24,702 nt of DNA, taken from the NCBI GenBank assembly GCA_902783735.1, contig CACZSE010000052.1, forward strand, positions 1 through 24,702, read 5' to 3'. Numbering within the stretch: the first letter of the stretch is position 1; every line of letters begins with the position of its first letter. The stretch is from an uncultured Lachnospiraceae bacterium. GTDB taxonomy: Bacteria; Bacillota; Clostridia; Lachnospirales; Lachnospiraceae. Below are positions 15,484 to 24,702 of this stretch, piece by piece. Below the pieces are notes generated by a model. It saw only the letters and a program-made list of their open reading frames with translations. It did not search any database and had not been told where the DNA came from. Made by a program: the position numbers and the translations under genes.

Positions 15484-18003
15484 TTATTCTTCGGTTTTTT
15501 CTTCAGATTCTTCCTCGGATACGGTCTCATAGTCGATAGCTTCAACTTCCCCGTCCTCATTTATCTTCTCTCTGACTTTTGCTATCTTTGCAAGTATAAC
15601 ATCATTATTGAGATTAATGAGTTTTACGCCTGAAGTTATTCTGCCATAAGTATTAACATCCTTCATGGGAATCTGAATGATTATACCTTCGGTTGTTATC
15701 ATCATGATCTCATGCTCATCTGTAACAGCCTTTACTCCCAGAACATATCCGGTCTTATCGGTAATCTTGTAACACTTAACACCCTTTCCGCCACGCTTTT
15801 GAACATGGAATTCATCAAGTACGGTTCTCTTTCCCATACCCTTTTCGGATACGATAAGCAGTGAATCTCCCTGATGATCAAGCTGCATGCCTACGATCTC
15901 ATCGCCGTCGGTAAGATTCATTCCGATAACACCCATTGCACTTCTTCCGGTCTTTCTTACATCGGTCTCCTTAAATCTGATACACATACCGTATTTTGTT
16001 ACAAGGAATATGTCAGATTCAGCGGTAGTGGTCTTTACCTCTATAAGCTCATCATCATCACGAAGACCTATCGCTATCAGTCCGTTCTTTCTGATATTTG
16101 CATATTCGGTAACCGATGTCTTTTTAACTGTACCGTTTTTGGTGACCATAAACAGGTTGTGGTCTTCATCGTAGGTTGTAACCGGGATGACAGCCGATAT
16201 TTTTTCTCCCGGATTAAGCTGAAGCAGATTTATTATTGCAGTCCCTCTTGCCGTTCTGCTTGCCTCCGGTATCTCGTAAACCTTTAATCTGTATACACGA
16301 CCGAAGTTGGTAAAGAACATCACATGATTATGAGTATTGGTCATGAGAAGATCTTCGATATAGTCATCCTCAATGGTCGTCATTCCCTTGATTCCCTTGC
16401 CGCCTCTATGCTGCGCGTGGAAATTATCTACCGTCATTCTCTTGATATATCCGAGATTTGACATTGTAATGACAACATTTTCATCGGGTATCAGATCTTC
16501 CATGGTTATATCATATTCATCAAATCCTATCTGTGTTCTTCTGTCATCTCCGAATTTGTCTGATATCTCCTGAATCTCGTTTTTAATAACACCCAAAAGA
16601 AGCTTTTCATCAGCAAGTATTGCTTTGAGTTCTGCTATCTTTTTAACAAGCTCGGCATGCTCATTTTCAATCTTTTCTCTTTCCAAACCTGTAAGAGCAC
16701 GAAGACGCATGTTTGCTATTGCTTCAGCCTGTATATCGGTAAGCCCGAACCTTTCCATAAGGCGATCTTTGGCTTCCTGCGTTGTTTTTGAAGATCTCAT
16801 GATCTGGATCACTTCATCTATATTATCCAGAGCAATAAGTAATCCTTGTAATATATGATCTCTTTCCTCTGCCTTTTGAAGATCGAATCTGGTTCTTCTT
16901 GTAACAACGTCTTCCTGATGTCTTATGTAATATACAAGCATATCAAGAAGATTCATTACTCTGGGCTGATTATTTACGAGAGCCAGCATTATAACACCGA
17001 AGGTGTCCTGTAACTGAGTATGTTTATAAAGAGTATTGAGCACGATGTTGGCATTTACATCCTTGCGGAGCTCTATAACTACTCTCATTCCTTCTCTGTC
17101 GGACTCATCTCTTAAATCGGTTATGCCGTCTACCTTTTTGTCTTTATGAAGCTCAGCGATCTTCTCTATAAGTCTTGCTTTATTTACCATATAGGGAAGT
17201 TCGGTTATTATGATCTGATTTTTTCCGTTTGGAAGAGTCTCAATGCTTGTAACACCTCTTACCCTGATCTTTCCACGGCCTGTTCTGTAGGCTTCTTCAA
17301 CGGCACGTGTACCGATTATAACTCCTCCGGTAGGAAAATCGGGAGCTTTAACAAGAGGTAGTATCTCATCTATCTCGGTTTTTCTGTCTTCTTCTACCCT
17401 GTTATCAATGATCTTTACAACAGCACTTATTACTTCACGAAGATTATGAGGAGGTATATTTGTTGCCATACCTACCGCAATACCTGTGGTACCGTTTACC
17501 AAAAGATTTGGATATCTGCTGGGTAAAACAGTCGGTTCTTTTTCCGTTTCGTCAAAGTTTGGAACAAAATCAACAGTATCTTTATTTATATCGGAGATAA
17601 GCTCCATAGATATCTTCGATAATCTGGCCTCGGTATAACGCATTGCTGCCGCGCCGTCACCGTCTACTGAACCGAAGTTTCCGTGTCCGTCTACAAGCGG
17701 ATATCTGAAAGACCAGTCCTGGGCCATATTTACCAAAGCTCCGTAAATGGAGCTGTCACCGTGAGGATGGTATTTACCCATTGTATCGCCGACTATACGG
17801 GCACTTTTTCTGTGAGGCTTATCCGGTGTATTGTTAAGTTCTATCATAGAATAAAGAACTCTTCTCTGTACCGGCTTAAGACCGTCCCTTACATCGGGAA
17901 GTGCTCTGGATGCGATAACACTCATGGCATAGTCAATATATGACGTTTCCATGGTCTTTTTCAGATCAACATGTTTAATTTTGTCAAAAATCAAATCATC
18001 CAT
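15484..18003 (-). CDS. gyrA: DNA gyrase subunit A
   Basis: This is the 839-residue breakage-reunion subunit of gyrase. The N-terminal winged-helix and tower domain carries the quinolone-determining segment [17 protein letters not shown] (79-95) and [11 protein letters not shown] with catalytic tyrosine Y123. The C-terminal beta-pinwheel has the GyrA-box QHRGGKG (about residue 530), which separates gyrase from topoisomerase IV, plus a related QKRGGKG (about 736). The protein ends in a Glu-rich tail (EESEEKTEE). The residue equivalent to E. coli D87 is glycine (G88). AAGGTG lies 4 nt before the ATG. It starts 10 nt after the gyrB stop, so the two are co-transcribed. Confidence 0.98.
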   Translation of the reverse strand: MDDLIFDKIKHVDLKKTMETSYIDYAMSVIASRALPDVRDGLKPVQRRVLYSMIELNNTPDKPHRKSARIVGDTMGKYHPHGDSSIYGALVNMAQDWSFRYPLVDGHGNFGSVDGDGAAAMRYTEARLSKISMELISDINKDTVDFVPNFDETEKEPTVLPSRYPNLLVNGTTGIAVGMATNIPPHNLREVISAVVKIIDNRVEEDRKTEIDEILPLVKAPDFPTGGVIIGTRAVEEAYRTGRGKIRVRGVTSIETLPNGKNQIIITELPYMVNKARLIEKIAELHKDKKVDGITDLRDESDREGMRVVIELRKDVNANIVLNTLYKHTQLQDTFGVIMLALVNNQPRVMNLLDMLVYYIRHQEDVVTRRTRFDLQKAEERDHILQGLLIALDNIDEVIQIMRSSKTTQEAKDRLMERFGLTDIQAEAIANMRLRALTGLEREKIENEHAELVKKIAELKAILADEKLLLGVIKNEIQEISDKFGDDRRTQIGFDEYDITMEDLIPDENVVITMSNLGYIKRMTVDNFHAQHRGGKGIKGMTTIEDDYIEDLLMTNTHNHVMFFTNFGRVYRLKVYEIPEASRTARGTAIINLLQLNPGEKISAVIPVTTYDEDHNLFMVTKNGTVKKTSVTEYANIRKNGLIAIGLRDDDELIEVKTTTAESDIFLVTKYGMCIRFKETDVRKTGRSAMGVIGMNLTDGDEIVGMQLDHQGDSLLIVSEKGMGKRTVLDEFHVQKRGGKGVKCYKITDKTGYVLGVKAVTDEHEIMMITTEGIIIQIPMKDVNTYGRITSGVKLINLNNDVILAKIAKVREKINEDGEVEAIDYETVSEEESEEKTEE

Positions 18004-18013
18004 TTTTCACCTT

Positions 18014-19984
<1,971 letters not shown>

Positions 19985-21091
19985 CTATGATGCTTCTTCT
20001 ACGGTACCGTTAGTTACTTTAAATACTTTATTTATTTCAAATCTGTTATTTACAAATTCATCAAGTCCCGTACAGGTAATTATAGTCTGTATATTTCCTA
20101 TACTGTTTAAAAGAAAATTCTGTCTGTTACTGTCAAGCTCGGATAATACATCATCAAGTAAAAGTATAGGAGTATCTTTTGTTATCTTCTTAACAAGTTC
20201 AATTTCCGAAAGCTTAAGCGAAAGAGCTGCTGTACGCTGCTGACCCTGAGATCCGTATTTTCTTATATCTATCTCTATTCCATTATTATCATCACTTAAA
20301 ACATTAAAAGATATATCATCTCTGTGAGGACCTACGGTAGTCATTTTTAATCTAATGTCTTTATCGTGACTTTCCGTCAATTTCTTTTCATAATCTTCAA
20401 GATCAATATCAGGCTCATATATAAGTCTTAATCTTTCTTTATCACCGGAAAGATTTTTATGAATGGAATCTATTATCTCATTTAACTGATCTACAAACTG
20501 CTTTCTTCTTTCTATTATCTTACTTCCGTAAGATATGAGCTGTTTATCCCAAATACTTAAAGTATCCTTAAGTTCAGGATTAATAAAAAGCGTTTTTAAC
20601 AGATTATTTCTCTGATTAACTATCTTATTGTAATTATTCAGATTATACAGATAAAAATTGTCTAACTGGCAAAGTTCAATATCTATAAATCTTCTTCTTT
20701 CCGAAGGACCGTTTTTTATAATACTTAAATCTTCAGGTGAAAAAAGGATAATTTTTGTAAGTCCCATAAGTTCGGCGGCTTTTTTTATCTTAACACCGTC
20801 TATGGCTATACCTTTGGATTTTGAACTCCTAAGGTGCATATCTATTCTTGTCTCTATATCATCCTTTTCAATTATTGTCCTTATATGAGCTTCCTGTTTT
20901 CCAAATCTTATTATCTCTTTATCTTTACTGAGTTTGTGAGATTTGGTAGTAGCGGACATATATATTGATTCAAGAATATTTGTTTTTCCCTGAGCATTGT
21001 CACCAAAAAGTATATTGGTACCTTTATCAAGATTCATGTGAAGAGATTCATAATTACGATAATCACTCAGTTCAAGGGATTTAATTATCAT
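19985..21091 (-). CDS. recF: DNA replication and repair protein RecF
   Basis: This is a 368-residue SMC-like ATPase that helps load RecA at gaps together with RecO and RecR. Walker A is FGDNAQGKTNILE (G30-T37). The ABC signature region is SQGQQRTAALSLKLSE, and Walker B with D-loop is LLLDDVLSELD. The N-terminal SDYRNYESL is typical. AGAGGGG lies about 6 nt before the ATG. It follows the S4-domain gene by 12 nt in the canonical dnaN-yaaA-recF-gyrB order. Confidence 0.97.
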   Translation of the reverse strand: MIIKSLELSDYRNYESLHMNLDKGTNILFGDNAQGKTNILESIYMSATTKSHKLSKDKEIIRFGKQEAHIRTIIEKDDIETRIDMHLRSSKSKGIAIDGVKIKKAAELMGLTKIILFSPEDLSIIKNGPSERRRFIDIELCQLDNFYLYNLNNYNKIVNQRNNLLKTLFINPELKDTLSIWDKQLISYGSKIIERRKQFVDQLNEIIDSIHKNLSGDKERLRLIYEPDIDLEDYEKKLTESHDKDIRLKMTTVGPHRDDISFNVLSDDNNGIEIDIRKYGSQGQQRTAALSLKLSEIELVKKITKDTPILLLDDVLSELDSNRQNFLLNSIGNIQTIITCTGLDEFVNNRFEINKVFKVTNGTVEEAS

Positions 21092-21103
21092 ATATGCCCC
21101 TCT

Positions 21104-21313
21104 TTATCTTATTTCAATATTATTTCCTTCAAATTCTACCTTGTCGCCGCTATACAATTTTTTTCCTCTTTGTATCTCAACAACACCATTTACTTTAACA
21201 AGTCCATCAACTATAGCAAATTTTGCATCTACACCGGACTCAACAAGACCTGCTGCTTTAAGAGCCTGTCCAAGTTTTATATAATCATCTCTGAGATCTA
21301 TTACATGATCCAT
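21104..21313 (-). CDS. yaaA: S4-domain RNA-binding protein YaaA (RlbA-like)
   Basis: This is a 69-residue small protein with one S4 RNA-binding domain: IKLGQALKAAGLVESG, then GLVKVNGVVEIQRGKKL and GDKVEFEG. This little gene is nearly always found between dnaN and recF in Firmicutes. Its role is poorly defined; ribosome-related binding is proposed for the family. TTAGGA overlaps the end of dnaN's stop region and serves as Shine-Dalgarno. It lies 13 nt after dnaN. Confidence 0.92.
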   Translation of the reverse strand: MDHVIDLRDDYIKLGQALKAAGLVESGVDAKFAIVDGLVKVNGVVEIQRGKKLYSGDKVEFEGNNIEIR

Positions 21314-21326
21314 AAAATATTTATTC

Positions 21327-22436
21327 CTAACCTACATTGTTAAAATTTACGGGAAGTACAAGATATATATAGTTTTCATCAGCATCCTTTATAAAGCAGG
21401 GTGCTTTTGAATTGAACATATAAAGATCTATAACTTCATCGTCTATTACTTTAAGGGCATCAAGCATAAATTTAGGATTAAACCCTATAACAAGACTCTT
21501 TCCTTCCTTTTTGATGTCTATCTCTTCTTTCATGCTTCCTAAAGTAGAACTTATCTTAAGTTCAAGCTTTTCATCTTCGATGCTTACAACAATAGGTTTT
21601 TTATCGCCTTCTTTAACCAAAAGAGTAGCCCTGTCTATACAACTTAAGAATTCCTTTTTATTTACGGACATCTTTGTTTCATAGTTATTATTTAACATTT
21701 TATCAACCTGGAAATATTCTCCTTCGATAAGTCTGGAAATAACTATGGTTTTATCAAATTCAAATAAAACATGTTTATCGGTAAAGAAAACAGATACGTC
21801 ATCATCGGCACTTCCTCCGATTATCTTACTGATTTCATTTAAAGCTTTACCGGGTATTATAACTTTTTTATCTTCATATTCGTCTTTAAGATCAATCTTT
21901 CTTATTGATATTCTGTGTCCGTCAAGAGCAACTACTCTGAGTTTATTATTATTTATCTCAAATAATTCACCGCTCATTATCTTATTACTGTCGTTTTCTT
22001 CAATTGAAAAGATAGTCTGTCTGATGATCTCTTTCAATGAAAACTGTGAAATGATAAGAGGATTAACTTTTTTAATCTGAGGAAGATAAGAGAAATCTTC
22101 TCCTGATTTACCTATAATGGTAAATTTTGCCTTTTCACATGTTATATATGCTTTATTATCATCATCGGTCTCAATCTTAACCGCACTGTCAGGAAGCTTT
22201 CTTACCATATCAAGGAATATTTTTGCATCTATGGCTATTATACCTTTTTCAATTATCTGTCCTTCTATAACAGTTTCTATTCCAAGTTCCATATCATTTG
22301 CGGTAAGTTTTATATTTCCGGCAGTTGAATCAACAAGAATACATTCAAGTATAGACATTGTTGTTTTGCTGGGAACAGCTTTTGATACTATAGAGAGACC
22401 ATTTAACAGATCCGATTTCTGACATAATATTTTCAT
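21327..22436 (-). CDS. dnaN: DNA polymerase III beta subunit (sliding clamp)
   Basis: This is the 369-residue processivity clamp that dimerises around DNA. It is recognised by the N-terminal MKILCQKSDLLNGL, by SKTTMSILECILV, by GHRISIR in the middle, and by the C-terminal YLVLPVNF that forms part of the partner-binding cleft. The frame continues to a TTG at 22466 and passes an ATG at 22442. I chose the ATG at 22436 because AAAGGA lies 9 nt upstream, while it is only about 3 nt from the 22442 ATG, and because clamps normally begin MKxx. It is separated from dnaA by 253 nt of origin-like DNA. Confidence 0.97.
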   Translation of the reverse strand: MKILCQKSDLLNGLSIVSKAVPSKTTMSILECILVDSTAGNIKLTANDMELGIETVIEGQIIEKGIIAIDAKIFLDMVRKLPDSAVKIETDDDNKAYITCEKAKFTIIGKSGEDFSYLPQIKKVNPLIISQFSLKEIIRQTIFSIEENDSNKIMSGELFEINNNKLRVVALDGHRISIRKIDLKDEYEDKKVIIPGKALNEISKIIGGSADDDVSVFFTDKHVLFEFDKTIVISRLIEGEYFQVDKMLNNNYETKMSVNKKEFLSCIDRATLLVKEGDKKPIVVSIEDEKLELKISSTLGSMKEEIDIKKEGKSLVIGFNPKFMLDALKVIDDEVIDLYMFNSKAPCFIKDADENYIYLVLPVNFNNVG

Positions 22437-22689
22437 GTTCATAATTCCTTTCCGGCCGTCAGGCAAAATTATATGATATATATTTATAAAGTTATCAGAA
22501 GTATTAATCTTAAAGGATGTAAATATGTGGAAAAACCTTATAATGCTCTAAAACAAAGGCTTTTTAATAAAATATTTAATGTGAATACTTAAATTTTGCA
22601 TGTTTATAAATATATACTTATTAACATTTAAAATAATTAAATAAATTTAATTATTTTTTTATTCACATCTTATTTACATATATTTCACA
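22437..22689. other. oriC: dnaA-dnaN intergenic part of oriC with very AT-rich probable unwinding region
   Basis: This 253-nt stretch is extremely AT-rich from about 22556 to 22689 and is the best candidate for the DNA-unwinding element, by analogy with Bacillus where melting occurs between dnaA and dnaN. DnaA-box-like 9-mers, compared with TTATCCACA, are TGTGGAAAA at 22526-22534 (one mismatch) and TTATTCACA at 22659-22667 (one). TGTGAATAC at 22580-22588 and TATTTCACA at 22681-22689 have two each. TGTGGATTA at 22697-22705 (one mismatch) lies just inside the dnaA coding end. On the minus strand a TATAAT at 22473-22468 could be a dnaN -10, but no good -35 is seen. Confidence 0.75.
22630..22657. 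repeat. perfect 12-bp AT-only palindrome in the origin
   Basis: AAAATAATTAAA (22630-22641) and TTTAATTATTTT (22646-22657) are exact reverse complements around a 4-nt loop (TAAA). A DnaA-box-like TTATTCACA begins at 22659, immediately after. With no G or C it is a weak terminator for dnaA on the minus strand. It may help duplex melting or form a cruciform. Confidence 0.6.
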
Positions 22690-24042
22690 TCAGCTTTGTG
22701 GATTAATCTTATTTTTTATGTTGGTTATCTTTGATGCATATTCAGGATTTTTAGATATATCATCCTTAACTTTTTTGTATCCGTGCATTACAGTTGTATG
22801 ATCCTTTCTCATGAGATATTTTGCTATATCTTCATAAGTCATATCTATTATTTGTCTGCAAAGATACATAAATATGTGTCTTGGAGTAACTATTTCCTGA
22901 TTTCTTCTTGATGACTTAATATCTTCGGGACTTACATCAAATTCTTCACATACAATATTTAATATATAATCAGGAGTGAGAAGTTCATTCTGATTCTGGT
23001 TAACAATATTTCTTAAAGCTTTTTCAGCAGTATCGAGAGTTATTATGTCAGTATTTTCTATTCTTGAAAGATTTATTATCTGGTTAAATGCTCCTTCAAG
23101 TTCACGTATATTTGATTTAACGTTTTCTGCTATATACTTTATAATATCATCATCTATTTTTTTTGAATTATTTTCAGCTAACTGTCTAAGTATAGCCATT
23201 CTTGTTTCATAATCGGGAGCCTGAATGTCTACTATAAGTCCCATTCCGAAACGTGATTTAAATCTTTCATCCAGAGTTTCAAGTTCCTTTGGAGGTTTAT
23301 CTGATGAAAGGATGATCTGTTTGCCGGCTAAATGAAGAGTATTGAAAGTATTGAAAAATTCTTCCTGGGTAGATTCTTTTCCTATTATAAATTGTATATC
23401 ATCTACCATCAGAACATCAGCTGTTCTGTATCGGTCTCTCATTTTTGAAATTGTAGACTGATTACCGCTTCTGATAGATTCAATAACATCGTTTGTAAAA
23501 TCTTCACTTGTAATATAAATAACTTTAGTGTCCGGTTTACTCTCAAGAGTAAAGTGACCTATTGAGTGCATAAGGTGAGTTTTACCTAATCCTGCACCTC
23601 CGTATATATAGAGAGGATTGTAAATCTCTCCCGGAGATTCTGCTACTGCCAAAGCAGCTGAATGTGCGATCTTATTATTACTTCCTATTACAAAAGTCTC
23701 AAATTTGTATTTAGGATTGAGATTTGCATTTTTATAGTTGATATTATTTGTGATATCTACATATTCTTCAGATTCTTCTTTGCTGTTATCCAGGATAAAC
23801 TGTATTTCAAATGAATCATTGAACATTTCTGAAATGGTAACCTGAAAAACCTTTTTATATTTTGTATCAAGGTATTTTAATGCCTGGGAATTCTCTGAAG
23901 GAATAAGAATATAAACTGTATTATCTTTAATTTCATAGAATTTTAGAGGGAGAATCCATGTGTTATAAGAAACAGGATTAAGACTGTATTCGGTCCTGAT
24001 ATATTCTTTGATATCTTCCCATTTTTCTTTGATCTGATGCAT
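22690..24042 (-). CDS. dnaA: chromosomal replication initiator DnaA
   Basis: This AAA+ initiator has about 450 residues. Domain I begins IKEKWEDIKEYI, followed by a short linker. The AAA+ core has Walker A GGAGLGKTH (about 143-151), Walker B LMVDDIQF and the sensor segment DERFKSRFGMG. The C-terminal helix-turn-helix that binds DnaA boxes has VTPRHIFMYLCRQ and the signature RKDHTTVMHGYKKV, where the usual RDH is KDH. The frame runs up to a TTG at 24072, with ATGs at 24054, 24045 and 24042. I chose 24042 because GGAG lies 6 nt upstream and the protein then begins MHQIKEKW, matching the usual DnaA N-terminus. The other starts lack a well-placed Shine-Dalgarno. Boxes upstream suggest autoregulation. 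Confidence 0.97.
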   Translation of the reverse strand: MHQIKEKWEDIKEYIRTEYSLNPVSYNTWILPLKFYEIKDNTVYILIPSENSQALKYLDTKYKKVFQVTISEMFNDSFEIQFILDNSKEESEEYVDITNNINYKNANLNPKYKFETFVIGSNNKIAHSAALAVAESPGEIYNPLYIYGGAGLGKTHLMHSIGHFTLESKPDTKVIYITSEDFTNDVIESIRSGNQSTISKMRDRYRTADVLMVDDIQFIIGKESTQEEFFNTFNTLHLAGKQIILSSDKPPKELETLDERFKSRFGMGLIVDIQAPDYETRMAILRQLAENNSKKIDDDIIKYIAENVKSNIRELEGAFNQIINLSRIENTDIITLDTAEKALRNIVNQNQNELLTPDYILNIVCEEFDVSPEDIKSSRRNQEIVTPRHIFMYLCRQIIDMTYEDIAKYLMRKDHTTVMHGYKKVKDDISKNPEYASKITNIKNKINPQS

Positions 24043-24220
24043 CATATACTCCATTGAAAATACAGCAAACAAAAAAGATGTATTTACATATAAACAATCT
24101 ATTATATATTACTCTAAAATATGCAAAATTTCAAATTTAATCTTATTCGTAATTAATCCACAAGAATATTATGTAAATTATTTTGAAATTGTGAATACGT
24201 TGGTATTATTCTATTATAAA

Positions 24221-24250
24221 TGTGAATATGTGGATAAATAATGTGAATAA
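24221..24250. promoter_or_regulatory. DnaA-box cluster 1
   Basis: Three same-orientation sites start at 24221 (TGTGAATAT), 24229 (TGTGGATAA, consensus) and 24242 (TGTGAATAA). The first two share their edge base (24229), and the last two are 13 bp apart from start to start. The strong central site next to weaker ones resembles arrays where DnaA binds cooperatively. Confidence 0.75.
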
Positions 24251-24306
24251 AATAATCCGCATAAAATGGGAGTTTAAACGAATTTATAAAGATTTTATAA
24301 ACATAG

Positions 24307-24338
24307 TTTTCCACAAGTTATACACAAAATGTGGATAA
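24307..24338. promoter_or_regulatory. DnaA-box cluster 2
   Basis: Three sites lie with near-helical spacing: TTTTCCACA at 24307, TTATACACA at 24318 (11 bp on) and the consensus TGTGGATAA at 24330 (12 bp on, opposite strand). This is the densest box group in the window and the best candidate for the core of the upstream origin half. Confidence 0.8.
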
Positions 24339-24485
24339 TAATTACTAAATTGTGATTTATTCGCTTTTTTTTGTGGATATCTAGATATTGTGGTGGAAAA
24401 CTAAAAATAGTAACTATATATAGATTGAGTTATTTTGGTATAACAGATTATGTAATTCTGTTGAAAAAATAAGATTTTTCTTTAC

Positions 24486-24514
24486 TTGACGATGAGAAAA
24501 ACTTCTAATATAAT
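24486..24514 (+). promoter_or_regulatory. rpmH promoter
   Basis: TTGACG (24486-24491), a 17-bp spacer and TATAAT (24509-24514) form a near-consensus sigma-A promoter. Transcription would begin near 24521, giving a leader of about 35 nt that includes the strong ribosome-binding site AAAGGAGGTG (24538-24547). Confidence 0.9.
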
Positions 24515-24555
24515 TGATACGATTGTTTCCTATATAGAAAAGGAGGTGTTGACAT

Positions 24556-24690
24556 ATGAAGATGACATTTCAGCCTAAGAAGAGACAGCGTTCTAAGGTT
24601 CATGGTTTTCGTTCCAGAATGAGTACTCCGGGTGGAAGAAAAGTTTTAGCTTCCAGAAGAGCAAAAGGAAGAAAGAAATTATCAGCTTAG
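24556..24690 (+). CDS. rpmH: 50S ribosomal protein L34
   Basis: This is a 44-residue, highly basic protein beginning [18 protein letters not shown] and ending GRKKLSA, a complete L34 of normal length. [19 protein letters not shown] is the family core. L34 belongs to the large ribosomal subunit near the 23S rRNA core. AAAGGAGGTG, almost a full anti-Shine-Dalgarno complement, sits about 8 nt before the ATG. It is divergent from dnaA, co-oriented with the rightward fork, and is normally followed by rnpA, of which nothing certain is visible in the last 12 bases. Confidence 0.97.
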   Translation: MKMTFQPKKRQRSKVHGFRSRMSTPGGRKVLASRRAKGRKKLSA

Positions 24691-24702
24691 GCCGCAATTA
24701 TG

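Larger units (their letters stand above)
24043..24485. other. oriC: rpmH-dnaA intergenic part of oriC with DnaA-box cluster
   Basis: This is AT-rich DNA with at least seven DnaA-box-like 9-mers. Exact TGTGGATAA occurs at 24229-24237 and 24330-24338. One-mismatch copies are TAATCCACA 24154-24162, TGTGAATAA 24242-24250, TTTTCCACA 24307-24315, TTATACACA 24318-24326 and TGTGGATAT 24372-24380. TGTGAATAC at 24190 and TGTGAATAT at 24221 are weaker. Both orientations occur. TATAAT on the minus strand at 24106-24101 and 24218-24213 could be dnaA -10 elements, but their -35 boxes are poor. A 6-bp inverted repeat (24442-24447 with 24457-24462) lies upstream of the rpmH promoter. No gene is seen. Confidence 0.85.

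Noticed and set aside
15874..16287. Open frame of 137 codons on the plus strand inside gyrA
   Set aside because: Pure shadow of the GyrA C-terminal domain; cysteine- and tyrosine-rich translation with no family match.
24425..24453. A second rpmH promoter (TTGAGT with TTATGT, 17-bp spacing)
   Set aside because: The -10 is poor and a near-consensus promoter lies just downstream.
24700..24702. ATG at the right edge as possible rnpA start
   Set aside because: rnpA normally follows rpmH, but only three bases are visible and no clear Shine-Dalgarno precedes them.

Overview
This window is a chromosomal replication-origin region of a low-G+C Gram-positive bacterium. The best guess is a Lachnospiraceae-type Clostridia (Butyrivibrio/Roseburia/Pseudobutyrivibrio-like). 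The clues are the gene order rpmH <- oriC -> dnaA-dnaN-yaaA(S4)-recF-gyrB-gyrA, Firmicutes-only genes such as ricT/yaaT and yaaR, and familiar GyrA and DnaA sequence variants. The family call is inference from protein style, not from a database comparison. No rRNA, tRNA, CRISPR array, phage or insertion sequence was seen.

Layout, right to left. rpmH (24556-24690) runs rightward from a near-consensus promoter. Between rpmH and dnaA lies about 510 bp of AT-rich DNA with several DnaA boxes, and a second, even more AT-rich box-bearing stretch separates dnaA from dnaN, so the origin looks bipartite as in Bacillus. From dnaA leftward everything except the fragment at the left edge is on the minus strand, co-oriented with a leftward fork. 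dnaA, dnaN, yaaA, recF, gyrB and gyrA are followed by a ~100 bp gap with a 13-bp inverted repeat. Next comes a three-gene unit: dgt-type dNTP triphosphohydrolase, CPA2 Na+/H+ antiporter and membrane-anchored GH25 muramidase, closed by a hairpin terminator at about 11.55 kb.

The next block holds a GNAT acetyltransferase, an Sfp-type phosphopantetheinyl transferase, an SDR epimerase-like protein, a Gfo/Idh/MocA oxidoreductase and an L,D-transpeptidase. It runs into a compact version of the Bacillus yaaO-tmk-yaaQ-yaaR-holB-yaaT-yabA-yabB-yazA-rsmI cluster. Here that reads: Orn/Lys/Arg decarboxylase-like, a divergent guanylate-kinase-like protein in the tmk position, yaaR, holB, yaaT (ricT), yabB (trmN6), a membrane-anchored Mrr-like nuclease fold in the yazA position, and a PaaI-type thioesterase. 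rsmI is inverted and converges on the thioesterase with a 19-nt coding overlap.

Most genes are housekeeping (initiation, clamp, gyrase, clamp-loader subunit, RNA methylation). No clear new multi-gene defence or mobile system is visible. The observations most worth checking are the variant DnaA-box family with a lysine-substituted DnaA signature, the inverted repeat between gyrA and dgt, the two non-orthologous replacements in the holB cluster, and the coupled antiporter/muramidase pair.
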